25,668 bases of DNA, from the NCBI GenBank assembly GCA_000226015.1, contig JH153324.1, positions 235,037 through 260,704 on the forward strand, written 5' to 3'. A model generated the notes under the pieces. It made no database searches, had not been told where the DNA came from, and worked only from the letters and a program-made list of their open reading frames with translations. Origin of the DNA: Mnemiopsis leidyi (taxonomy: Eukaryota; Ctenophora; Tentaculata; Lobata; Bolinopsidae). Position 1 is the first letter of the stretch. Each line of letters opens with the position of its first letter. This document shows positions 9,961-18,963 of this stretch, one piece after another. A program made the translations under genes and the position numbers.

Positions 9961-10253
9961 GATCAATGCCATTTTTTTCAAAGAGAGACTGGGTCTGTAA
10001 GTTAGGCCCACAAGAGGGTAACGCCAAAAGTTAGGCCCACAAGAGGGTAACGCCAAAATGAGTTAAGCCTGTCTCTAGGGTGAGGGGGAGTTGGGGGATG
10101 AGGGAGGGGAGTACGGGTAGATATGAGAGGGGTGGGTAAAGGGGGAAGGTAAAAGGTTACAAGGGAGACAGATGGGAAAGCCTATACCAGAAGTCAAAGA
10201 TAAGGGGAGGAAAAGGGCTAAAGCTAAGCAACTCCTGCGTTGATCAATGCCAT
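9961..10253. repeat. Purine-rich segment bounded by 12-bp direct repeats
   Basis: GATCAATGCCAT occurs at 9961-9972 and again at 10242-10253. Between them is a 29-bp unit repeated exactly twice (10001-10029 and 10030-10058, starting GTTAGGCCCACAAGAGGGTA), then about 140 bases composed mostly of G and A on the plus strand. The 12-bp repeats resemble a target-site duplication around an insertion of about 270 bases, but no inverted termini or poly-A tail mark a known element class. Confidence 0.55.
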
Positions 10254-10569
10254 ATTGTTTGCTGAAGTAGCTAACTCAACAAATGAAAAAACGACAATGC
10301 GATGTCAATTTACCTGCATATTTCAATTTTAATTTTGCTAGAAAATAAGACGTACAGACGAGATGAAACCTCAGTAAAAATCACCGACGGGGTGTTATCT
10401 AGTTTGCCACAATGAGCTTGAATTTATTCCTTATACTCAAAGTATGAAGGGGAGTTAAACGTAAAACCTTGGTCCTAATCACAGCCATCAGATATTTACA
10501 AATTCTAATCCAAAACTGGCTATCTTATTGATTACAGTCAGTCTCCTTTTCATTTTCATCACCAGATAA

Positions 10570-10960
10570 CAATTGTTTATCTTGACCATATATCTAGGCG
10601 TAAGGAAAACGCAATTCAAATTACATTGATCTATCGAGCCATGTTAATTGGTGACATCTGATTCGGATGATTGAATTAATTCGAACGAAAGTTTTTGTCG
10701 GGAATCTTCATAAAAGGTTAAGCCGAGAAAGCGGACCAACTGATCCTAACTCAGTATCCCATCGTCATTACATAATGTTTATGTGCACCAAATGGTCCAC
10801 CTTCATTTTCAAGTGATAATTGGACTGAGTTGAATGAACTTACAACTCGATTTCAACCCCACGAATTATCTAAGTTCCACGCTTAGCGATGATACGATAC
10901 ATAGCTGAACTACGTTAAATTTGTTATCAAATCTGCCCTGGATGGAGTTACAAATTTCCT
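10570..10960 (+). repeat. Diverged dispersed repeat, right copy
   Basis: This is the colinear partner of 7310-7780, in the same orientation, with the exact match ATAGCTGAACTACG and several weaker blocks. It ends about 70 bases short of the third CWC27 exon, so it would lie in the following intron of that gene if the gene continues leftward. Confidence 0.5.
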
Positions 10961-11027
10961 GGTTTTTCCCCTGTCATTTTTCGTAATACATACAATTGAA
11001 ATAACGATACGACTTAACAAAATATAC

Positions 11028-14000
11028 TGTAACCTTTCCAAAGATGGTATTTTTCTTCTGGAGCTCCGGTGCCTCACCAAGGGTGATGAAGAACTGTGAA
11101 CCGTTTGAGTTGGGCGTGCCTTTGTTTGCCATGGCAACCAGGCCACGCCGGTTAAATTTGAGTCGCTGGTGAAACTCATCAGCAAAGTCGGCTCCGTACA
11201 CGGATTCTCCACCGAGACCAGATCCTGTGGGATCTCCGCCTGAAAGTAGATTTAAGTTACATTGTAGTAACAAGACTGTTTTAAGTGATATTCTCGTGAA
11301 ACTGAAAGAGCAATACATGGCAGAGAAAAAAGCAAATTTATATACTTCTGATAAGTTCAGAGCGTCACGTTGAGATGCACTTTTATTGATGTTGACTTGT
11401 TTTTATACACACGCTGTCTTGACGAGTAAATACGATTCGTCTACAAGCAAGACTACTACTAAAGTACTAACTTTCATGTAATCACTAAGTTTCATGTAAT
11501 CAATAAGTTTCATGTAGCGAATTAAATAACTTTGAGCCTCATGTCTTTAGCAACAAAACCAGGTCAGCAAAACAAAACAAAACGTAATATAGACGAGCAC
11601 ATGGTAAAAGTGTATTATATTGTCAGTCAAGATTAGAGTCTTTGGCAACGCACTTTCATTATACTATATCAGAGAGCGCCATACAAGAATCAATTACTGG
11701 ACGAAAGGAAAGTACAATGTTGAATTCGCACCGAAGCAGATGGATGTGCAAAGAAGGCGCTTGGGATTTCAAAATTACAAATTCGTTCAGTTATTCTTTA
11801 AATTACTCATCGCATCTATGTTGCCTGACACGGAGCATATTGTATAACATCAACATAACATATTTTGTACAGCTAATTTCAGCAGAATCCATGCAGTCTA
11901 CAGGACAAAACGGATCATTGGGGTTGAACTAAGATTGAGTGAAGTTCTAAGTAACCTCCTTTTAAACCTGCGTGGTCGATGTTTACATATCGCTCTTCAT
12001 CGCTATTTCTCTGCCCCTGTTACTACAAAGTGAGATGGTATCATACGGTATCCGCATGTCGCAGTAACTGAACCAGATAAGATCAGAAAGATAATATTTG
12101 GCATGACCTTACTGATCTGATGTCAGCTGATCACAAAGATAAAGTAGGAGCATTAGCTAATACGCTCGCTGCAAGGGCAGTAGCTGAAGTAGTTAGAGTG
12201 GTTGGCTTACACTCATTCTAGGTACTTGTTTTGTTTTATTAAATCAGCAAACAATCAATTAGCATCTCCAGTATCACGTTTGATAATCAGTTTGGGAACT
12301 ATCCTGCTTGCTTTTGGATATTATCATCTAAATACTTCAACTTTCTACTTTAAAGAGTAAAGGCTTCTTCTTTAAAGAGTAAAGGCGCTTCCATTAATCT
12401 AAAATTGAATTAATACATAATTTTTCCGGTATCTTGCCATTTGGGCACAAAGGGCCCGAAGGGCCCAAATGGCAAGATTGTTTTGATACATTTTGTGCAC
12501 GTGCACAAAAAGTACTAAACAAGGGTTGGCGATCGACAGCACAAATCGGAATATTGTGGAATATTAGCTCAAAAAGCGTCCGTACGTACGTCCGTACGTC
12601 CGCGAGCATGCTCCTTTATCAATCTTAATACTGTATACGAGTACAATTATAGGTTTTAATTGCCCCTTAGGCTGCAGAATGTACTTAACATATACGTTAT
12701 GAAATTTATACATAATTGCCTCACAACAACTACAACAAGAAGTACGATCAAACAGAAAAACGATCAAAATTATTTTTAACTTTAAATTTCACACAATGCA
12801 GTATAAAAATAAAAGCTAAGGAGTAAGGTAACACATACAATATCACAAATAACAACGTCGCGCAAATAAACAATTAAACGAACGCGCGATCGTTCTGTGG
12901 GTGATCAAGCGCAGAGTTTATAAATCAATATCATGCATCGAACGGCTGCATTATTTCGCGCGTCTCTATTTACACGTGCAGTACAATGAAAATTAACCGA
13001 AATTACGTCTGGTAAGATAGAGGTTGCGTCTTTGAGTCAATATCAATAAGCGACGTCATGATACTGTAAATTCAGCGGTCTCCTGTTACAATGAAAGCGG
13101 CCGCAATTTTTGTTAAGACTATGTTTTAACAATCACTACATGGTAATTTTTCATCTTTATTAAATTTTAACCTTCAACCTTCACAGAAAATGTTCAGTAA
13201 GACAACAACAAGATTGTTGGGGCTACTTGCTGCCCTCTCCTTGATAGATACAGTTGAAGGAGCCTGCAAGACCGATCTGAATGAGTTCGAGATGGCGGTG
13301 TTGGAAGCACACAACCAGTACCGTCAACAACACGAGGACACAGAGCCGCTTTGTTACGGCCAGTCAGGCGATGACGTCACCTTCACAGCTCAGGATTGGA
13401 CAGAGGAGCAAGCTGCTAACAAGGAAATGCAGCACAGCTCTGGGGGAGGATTTGGTGAGAACATAGCGGCGATGGGGACCACTGGAACAGTGATGGCCAA
13501 GTTACCGGCCTACGTGGCCGCTACGGGATTGTGGTACGGCGAGATTAAGGACTGGGATTTTGACAGCTCCGCTTCGACGGGAGGAGTGACGGGCCATTTC
13601 ACGCAGGTTGTTTGGAAGGGCTCAAAACAGGTGAACTGCGGGTATGCTACCTATCAAAAAGAAAACTGGAACTGGTTCTTGGTAACCTGCCAGTATTATC
13701 CTCCAGGAAACTTTAACAACGATTACGCCAACAATGTCGCTCCAATAAAGTCGACTGAACCAATAACTTGCCCCATTCCAGATGTAGAAAACGGAAGTGT
13801 TTTTCCAATGCCAGAGAATGGTTTACTTGACGAGGGGGCACGAACCACAGTACTTTGTAACAATGGGTATAAATTAGAAGGAACAGAACATACTTATGTT
13901 TGTGGGACCGACGGACAATTAATGCCGGAGAAAATTAACTGCATTTCCGAATCTACTGAACCAATAACTTGCCCCATTCCAGATGTAGAAAACGGAACTC

Positions 14001-15558
14001 TTAGCCCAATGCCAGCCAATAATTCCCTCGATGTGGGAGCACAAATCACAGTAAATTGTAACACTGGATTTACCTTAGAAGGAACAGAAAATGCTTACAG
14101 TTGTGGAGCTGATGGAGAATTAATGCCGGAAAAAATCAACTGCATACCAGAATCTACTGAGGAGGAAACTTGCGACAGACCCGATATTAATCCTAACTTT
14201 GCTACACTTGGACCTGATACAGCGTCTATAAAGGAAGGTGAAGCTTACACCGTGACATGTATGGATGGATACCAACATAAAATGTACTGCAATGCTGATG
14301 GAATGCTCTCACCTCGATATGTCACGTGTGATACTGCAAGTGCTTCTGTTAGAGTTGTTCACTCTCTTTTAGCCTTCTTCGTTCTTTTTGTTGCCTTATT
14401 CTATTGATATGGGACTCCTACATGAGACTCCTACATGGGACTCCTACATGGGACTCCTACATGGGACTCCTACATGGGACTCCTACATGGGACTCCTACA
14501 TGGGACTCCTACATGGGACTCCTACATGGGACTCCTACATGGGACTCCTACATGAGACTCCTACATGGGACTCCTACATGGGACTCCTACATGAAAAATA
14601 ACACGTAGACAGATTAGTTTGATTTCCACAAAACGTAGAATGTAGATAATTCCTTCTCGTAAGGATCCGAGATTGTTTTCCATTTAGCGGGCATTCCAAT
14701 TATCATTTTTCAAGAATTGCAGCTTTCACAAACTTAGATCAAAGTTTGATTTAAAAGAACTATTCTTAAAATGTATTATGTTACTTTATGAATTCAAGAT
14801 TCAATAGATTAAAACATATACCATCCACTAAGTAGATTAGAAGACTCATTATTCATGTTAAGATTTGTATTCAGTATTAAAAGTGCAGAAAATGTTTGTC
14901 ACGATATTAAAATTCAATGTTGAAAATCATAATTTTATTTTTTCGAAAATACAAAATCCAGATTTGCAAACAGGTATTTCCGAAGACCGAGCCTCATCAT
15001 ATCAAAAACGTTCAAAACTGAACGACAAAAATCAACTTTACTGAGCTCCATAATCAAATGTTGGATTTAAGAACGGCTGATCTTGAGCAAAGAGACGAAC
15101 CAAGTTGTGTGATGTTACTGAACTACACATATTAAAAGATAGAATTTTGATTCACAAACCTTGAACGCAGAAGCCCTTCACCAGACGATGGAATATTGTA
15201 TTATCGTAGTAACACTCTAAACACAACTGAACGAAGTTACGACATGCCTTGGGGGCCTGAAAGAAGAAACAGAGTGGTAAGAACAGAATATTATGACAGT
15301 TGAATTAAACCAAATTCATCACAAATAAAGATTTAAAGATTAAAACTAAAGATTGCAACTAAAGTACCTTTCCAGCCTATTGAAATGTTGCTGCAGTGCA
15401 TTTTAAAAATAAACATTGTACAACGGATAATCAATTATAGGACCTTGATTAATTGAACAAACCTCGCGAGCCCATAGCTCTATTTCTATGTCACCATGGG
15501 TGGTGGTTAACAATACTTTTCCTTTAGTGACAGGCTCAAGGTTGTAGATGTTGCTCAT
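11028..15558 (-). CDS. CWC27: Spliceosome-associated cyclophilin CWC27, 5' part (three exons)
   Basis: Exons 15558-15463, 15256-15160 and 11239-11028 join in phase to give about 134 residues. The N-terminus (MSNIYNLEP..GKVLLTTTHGDIEIELW) is the CWC27 signature, followed by APKACRNFVQLCLE, DNTIFHRLVKGF, VQGGDPTGSG, GESVYGADFADEFH and SNGSQFFITLG, a cyclophilin fold. CWC27 is a late-acting spliceosomal factor. As in known CWC27 proteins, the cyclophilin tryptophan near the ligand pocket is replaced by Glu (APELQKKNTIFGK), consistent with a non-catalytic domain. The last donor could be at 11034 or 11028, both phase 0; GTATAT after 11028 looks better. The remaining C-terminal half, long and charged in relatives, was not found. 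Intron 2 (11240-15159) contains a complete plus-strand gene. Confidence 0.92.
11472..11517. repeat. 18-bp tandem repeat, about 2.5 copies
   Basis: The unit TTTCATGTAATCACTAAG is repeated with one change (CACT to CAAT) and then a partial third copy. It is a short intronic array. Confidence 0.8.
12431..13117 (+). repeat. Long copy of a dispersed palindrome-rich repeat
   Basis: The left end has a perfect 16-bp inverted repeat, ATCTTGCCATTTGGGC (12431-12446) against 12463-12478. A perfect 20-bp palindrome, TTTTGTGCACGTGCACAAAA, follows at 12491-12510, and farther in is a CGTACGTACGTC run (about 12578-12601). The right end has the TTCAGCGGTC...TTGTTAAG block shared with 5911-6064. There is no open frame of note, so it would be a non-autonomous element. 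Its ends are inferred from the two copies and may extend further. Confidence 0.6.
13190..14407 (+). CDS. Secreted CAP/SCP-domain protein with three sushi modules and a GPI-anchor-like tail
   Basis: This single-exon gene encodes 405 residues. A signal peptide (about 1-24, ending VEG-A) is followed by a CAP domain (about 30-185) with HNQYR (His41), GENI (Glu90), LWYGEIKDWDF (Glu118) and GHFTQVVW (His136), the residues that form the CAP cavity. Two nearly identical sushi (complement control) modules follow at about 190-252 and 257-318, each CPIPDVENG...LMPEKINC, then a diverged third at about 328-380. A hydrophobic C-terminus (about 388-405) with no charged tail suggests GPI anchoring or a short anchor. 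It is probably an extracellular or cell-surface protein; the ligand is unknown. The gene lies inside intron 2 of CWC27 on the opposite strand. A splice-acceptor-like TTCACAG precedes the ATG by three bases, so a 5' UTR intron or spliced leader is possible. Confidence 0.9.
   Translation: MFSKTTTRLLGLLAALSLIDTVEGACKTDLNEFEMAVLEAHNQYRQQHEDTEPLCYGQSGDDVTFTAQDWTEEQAANKEMQHSSGGGFGENIAAMGTTGTVMAKLPAYVAATGLWYGEIKDWDFDSSASTGGVTGHFTQVVWKGSKQVNCGYATYQKENWNWFLVTCQYYPPGNFNNDYANNVAPIKSTEPITCPIPDVENGSVFPMPENGLLDEGARTTVLCNNGYKLEGTEHTYVCGTDGQLMPEKINCISESTEPITCPIPDVENGTLSPMPANNSLDVGAQITVNCNTGFTLEGTENAYSCGADGELMPEKINCIPESTEEETCDRPDINPNFATLGPDTASIKEGEAYTVTCMDGYQHKMYCNADGMLSPRYVTCDTASASVRVVHSLLAFFVLFVALFY
14409..14590 (+). 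repeat. 13-bp minisatellite, 14 copies
   Basis: The unit ATGGGACTCCTAC is repeated 14 times (182 bases), starting one base after the CAP gene stop codon. Two copies carry the same variant (GAGACT for GGGACT). It would form the beginning of that gene's 3' UTR. Because 13 is not a multiple of three and the plus-strand unit creates no stop, the array is open in all three plus frames; the 65-codon frame across it is not evidence of a gene. Confidence 0.95.
14591..15159. other. CWC27 intron 2, part after the nested CAP gene
   Basis: This is AT-rich intronic DNA on the minus strand and the probable rest of the 3' UTR and terminator region of the nested plus-strand CAP gene. I see no repeats or coding features. 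Confidence 0.5.
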
Positions 15559-16065
15559 GTCTAAATTGATTTGATATGTCAACTTTCATATTGATGGTTT
15601 TCTGATAGAAATATCCTAAAACCTAACTTGTTTAGAGGTAAATTCTACCAGGCAAATTAAGGAATGTTTTAAATTTAACGATAGAATTGTGAATATTGTA
15701 CATAGCGATTGAAGGCAAGTCATAGAAAATGCATAGGTTAAAGATTTGAGGTGTACATTAGAAGAATATTTACATATCTGGACTAATATAAATCTTGAAC
15801 GTTTTCTTTGAACATCTCTGCAGAAAGATTTTGGACAGAAGGGCCTGCCTTTGTAAAACTGCTAAACATCTATCATATATTTATCGAAAATTTAAATAGT
15901 TCATGGGAAAAGATCGTCAGAAAACACGTAGTAAAAATATTAACCAGCAATGTAAAAAGCAAATACATATTGAAACCTAACATTATAATAACAACTTAAC
16001 ATACAAATACAATTAAGCAATAGAACGACACACTGCGTCTGACTGAGCGTATATGTGCCGGCATC
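15559..16065. other. Short intergenic gap between UBE2S and CWC27
   Basis: About 500 bases separate the UBE2S stop codon from the CWC27 start codon on the same strand, and must hold both the 3' end of one and the promoter of the other. The plus-strand frame at 15808-15999 has no support. Confidence 0.5.
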
Positions 16066-17617
16066 TTAGAGTCTGCGTAGTCCCTTCTTTTTAGCGGCTG
16101 CCTTTTGTGTTGCGGCTGTCGTGGGGAGTGTTTTGTCGGAGATTTTCTGTAGAGGTTTGGCATGGACGTCTGTCATCATCTTGGCTCTGTGGGTGAGTTA
16201 GAGTTAAGCCAGTCAATCGGGGGATATTGTTTCAGACATACACGCATCTTGGCTCTGGGGGTGAGTTGGTGTTAAGACAGTCAATCGGGGGATATTATTT
16301 CAGAAATACACGCATCTTGGCTCTGGGGGTCGAGTTAGAGTTAAGACAGTCAATCGGGGGATATTATTTCAGACATACACGCATGGGAAGCATTTCATGT
16401 AGGGGGACTAATAATTCTGGAAATTTCACTTATCGCACAACGTATATATAACTTACGTAAAATGAAAATTTTGACACTCAAATTAAAGTTGTGCCGGACA
16501 AACGTGTACGTACCTTGATGCGAATTGTTCGTAAGCTTCAAGAAGTAATCTTCCCGCTTCTTCGTTTAGAGCAGACTCAGGGTTTGGGTAGATGAGTAAG
16601 CAGCGAATTGTCTGCAGTTAAGAAAGTTTGGGGTTAATAAAGTCGTCAATCAACAAAACCAAATGACTATTACCATGATTACTGTCGATCATATAAACAA
16701 TGATGGAACAAAATCGTTTGCTGACGCCTGAAATACCGCGATCGAAACGTCGTTGAGAACTTATTTATGTACTGCATGCTTACATTAATTTAAGTTAGTA
16801 AATATTTTCTCACGCCGCGCATAAAAAGTACACGCAGTGAAAATTTACTGAGGCGGAGTTTTGGCGCCTTACAAATACTACGCATTACAACTGTGACCGA
16901 ACTGCAACATTCCTAACCATCAACACGTGTTTAATTCCGAGTTCTGGTTTCCAGTCTTTTTTCAGAGTATTGACACAGATCTCACCATTATCAGCGACAT
17001 TCGGATGAAATACTTTCGTCAAAAAATAACCTGAAGCAGTTTTCAGAGGTTCACATTTACAACACGATTACACTTCTCAAAAACTTAATTATTCCGTTCC
17101 ACAACAATTCTCCGAAAAATTTCAATGAGACAAGATTGAAACCTCTAGGAGGGGAAGCAGGAAAGTCTTTACTAAGGACGAGTTTTACTTTGAATTTTCC
17201 TCCTTCGTACGGCGTGCCACCTTCGGATGAGACAAGAGTGAGTAAACAGATTAGTGAGTTGAGAGCAGGTTCCTCACTAACAATAATACATTTGTTGATA
17301 AAATATTCAACTTTAAATCTTTTATCGACACACACACACACACACACACACACGTGAAAGATGACGGGATCAAAAGCTAGCCTTAAGATAAGGCAATCTA
17401 TTTATTCTAGATTCCCCGGTTTTATCTTTAATTACAAACAACATGACACGCGGTTTCCGGTTTCTGTTAAGAACATACTTGGACCAGCAATGTGGGCGGT
17501 AATATCAGTCAAATCTGACTCGTTCATCAGGACAGTTACTCCCTCGATAGGATCCTGGTTGAGCGCGCGGAGTTCCTTACTGACGGCCCGCATTGTACCA
17601 GGCGCCACGTTCTCCAT
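16066..17617 (-). CDS. UBE2S: Ubiquitin-conjugating enzyme E2 S (APC/C chain-elongating E2)
   Basis: Five exons (17617-17479, 17220-17143, 17030-16918, 16611-16514, 16186-16066) join perfectly in phase to give 182 residues. The UBC core has [28 protein letters not shown] and [16 protein letters not shown] with the catalytic cysteine at about 91, then [14 protein letters not shown] and [16 protein letters not shown]. The C-terminus is Lys-rich and ends GLRRL. In known UBE2S the LRRL end docks on the anaphase-promoting complex, and the enzyme extends Lys11-linked ubiquitin chains on mitotic substrates. It is shorter than the human protein because the linker before the basic tail is reduced. The last acceptor lies at the edge of a 68-bp tandem repeat that duplicates it. 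The gene sits about 0.5 kb from both same-strand neighbours. Confidence 0.96.
16177..16381 (-). repeat. 68-bp tandem triplication carrying the UBE2S last splice acceptor
   Basis: Three copies (16177-16244, 16245-16312, 16313-16381) differ by a few bases. The first includes the first 10 bases of the final UBE2S exon and its acceptor (minus strand CACAG/AGCCAAGATG). The other two carry near-identical acceptors (CCCAG/AGCCAAGATG) inside the intron. The intron therefore offers three competing 3' splice sites. Confidence 0.95.
17328..17353. repeat. (AC)13 microsatellite
   Basis: Thirteen uninterrupted AC dinucleotides lie in UBE2S intron 1, between the exons ending at 17479 and starting at 17220. 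Confidence 0.98.
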
Positions 17618-18122
17618 TGTGGGTCAGAGAGGGACAAGAGCGAGGAGCTATGTACGGACAGAGATTAAAGTTGAATAGTTAACAAATACCTAAGTTTGTA
17701 GTGTAAAACAACAAATTCTACCGAACAAAACAATGTCATTCTGGAAAATGATTACACATGTGATCATGTTATCATTGTGAGAGAGAACCTACAATAAAAT
17801 GAAACTCAATAACATAAAAATCAATCAATTTAACATCAATTTATACAATCTTTACAAATTATCATCCAATTAAAAGCGAAAGTATAAAAAAGAAATCTAT
17901 GCCCTTATAAATTATAAAACTTCTTCTAAAGACAGACATAAAAATTTGGGGCTAAGGTTTAATATGCGGAAATTGTGACGACGAAAATTTTAAAATTCAC
18001 CAAAGCACACAAAATTGATCACGATAAACCAACAAAATATCTGTAACTTTTTACCAAACGAACAACACACAAAATTTAAAAGATGAATCAGTTAATAAAC
18101 CTTCAACAAAAGGTCAAGTGAA
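17618..18122. other. Intergenic gap between the PPRY protein gene and UBE2S
   Basis: About 500 bases of very AT-rich DNA, without an open frame of note. It should hold the 3' UTR of the small membrane-protein gene and the promoter of UBE2S. No specific element is supported. Confidence 0.5.
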
Positions 18123-18509
18123 TCAACCTCCGTCGAGCAGGAACGATGGAATGTTGTTGTACGGCTGAACTTGACTCCCATATAAATCATCATAACGCGG
18201 TGGCGGCTCTGTATTCTCCATATTTCTTGCCTGAGTAAAGGGTGTGGGCTGGTAAACTCTTCTTGTTCGTTCTAATGTCTCGTTATAGTCCAGCGCGACC
18301 GTATTTGAATTTGTCCCATACACTGACTGACTGAAAGAAGCCTCGTTGTCGAGTAGTGGCGCAGTTTGCGCGTCATGGCGATGTAACCTACGGTAAGTTC
18401 GACAACAACATGCGCAGATAAATATCGTCAGAGCAATGAACAGAAGTCCAAGGATTACCAGGAGAATTATTCGCAAGGTTGAGAGTTCCAGTATTGTGGT
18501 GAAAACCAT
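18123..18509 (-). CDS. Small single-pass membrane protein with PPRY motif
   Basis: The frame from the ATG at 18509 gives 128 residues. One hydrophobic segment (about 12-35) is followed by a cysteine cluster (CACCC) and a basic stretch (RTYRRLHRH). The remaining roughly 80 residues are polar and contain EPPPRYDDLY (about 101-110), a PPxY motif of the kind bound by WW domains of NEDD4-family ubiquitin ligases. The layout resembles small PPxY adaptors of endosomal or plasma membranes, but I cannot name a family. A splice acceptor (CTATCCAG) lies at 18521, just upstream and in an open frame, so this may be the last exon of a longer gene with an extracellular N-terminal exon that I could not find in the 440 bases before the sulfatase stop. 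Confidence 0.6.
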   Translation of the reverse strand: MVFTTILELSTLRIILLVILGLLFIALTIFICACCCRTYRRLHRHDAQTAPLLDNEASFSQSVYGTNSNTVALDYNETLERTRRVYQPTPFTQARNMENTEPPPRYDDLYGSQVQPYNNIPSFLLDGG

Positions 18510-18520
18510 AAAACTGCTTC

Positions 18521-18963
18521 CTGGATAGAGATTTGTTATTGGACAGTTCACAGTAAGCTTCAATACGAGCGATCAACGATCTTAAATAACTATCAAAATA
18601 ATAATAAATATTACAACCACTAGGCATTAAAAGTTTTCATTGTGCACAACAAGAAACTTAAAAGTGAGTATCTAGAAATCAAAAACGCCTCATGTAGAAA
18701 CGTAAGTATGGTGGCTTAATCATGAAACATGATCATCTTCAGTGACATAACCAATTATTAGATAATAATTAATAAAGCTCAGATTCTAAAAAGTAGAAGT
18801 GTACATGTATCAGGGTTAAGTTTACCATGGCTTAATAGTCTACAGAAACGTAGACTAGAGACTAGAGAGCCTGTTCATTATTGCTCTTGTTCCGCAGTCA
18901 ACTGCCTTGCAGTACAAGTTTGTTATATCTAAAACGGTTAAAATAAGTTTTGGACTACATGGA
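18521..18963. other. Gap between the sulfatase and the PPRY protein gene
   Basis: I searched for a first exon of the PPRY gene. Every minus-strand ATG here (for example near 18638, 18720 and 18827) runs into a stop quickly or lacks a phase-compatible donor. The stretch otherwise holds only AT-rich sequence and the sulfatase 3' UTR. Confidence 0.45.

Larger units (their letters stand above)
9824..11027. other. Non-coding region with purine-rich insertion and repeats
   Basis: After the acyltransferase stop come its presumed 3' UTR, a purine-rich segment bounded by 12-bp direct repeats (9961-10253) and the right copy of the diverged repeat (about 10570-10960). The remaining exons of the minus-strand CWC27 gene would be expected here or further left. 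I searched for the conserved GDT.YN stretch and the C-terminal motifs and found none. Confidence 0.45.
11240..13189. other. CWC27 intron 2, part before the nested CAP gene
   Basis: There is no gene on either strand. It contains an 18-bp tandem repeat (11472-11517) and the long copy of a dispersed repeat (12431-13117), whose right end comes within about 75 bases of the start codon of the CAP gene. Open frames near 11620-11932 and 12394-12767 have no family or splice support. Confidence 0.5.

Noticed and set aside
10540..10640. Candidate CWC27 exon on the minus strand (acidic DKQLLSGDENEKETD reading)
   Set aside because: There is no convincing acceptor, a stop follows within three codons of the only donor, and the sequence overlaps a dispersed repeat.
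11620..11932. Two overlapping plus-strand frames in CWC27 intron 2
   Set aside because: They overlap in different frames, have no recognisable domain and no initiation context; chance open frames are expected at this size.
14404..14601. 65-codon open frame across the 13-bp array
   Set aside because: The repeat is open in all three plus frames by arithmetic, so the frame is a composition effect and carries no independent evidence of a gene.
18388..18627. Alternative frame upstream of the PPRY protein starting MPSGCNIYYYF
   Set aside because: It is in a different frame, has no donor matching the 18521 acceptor phase, and its composition looks non-coding.
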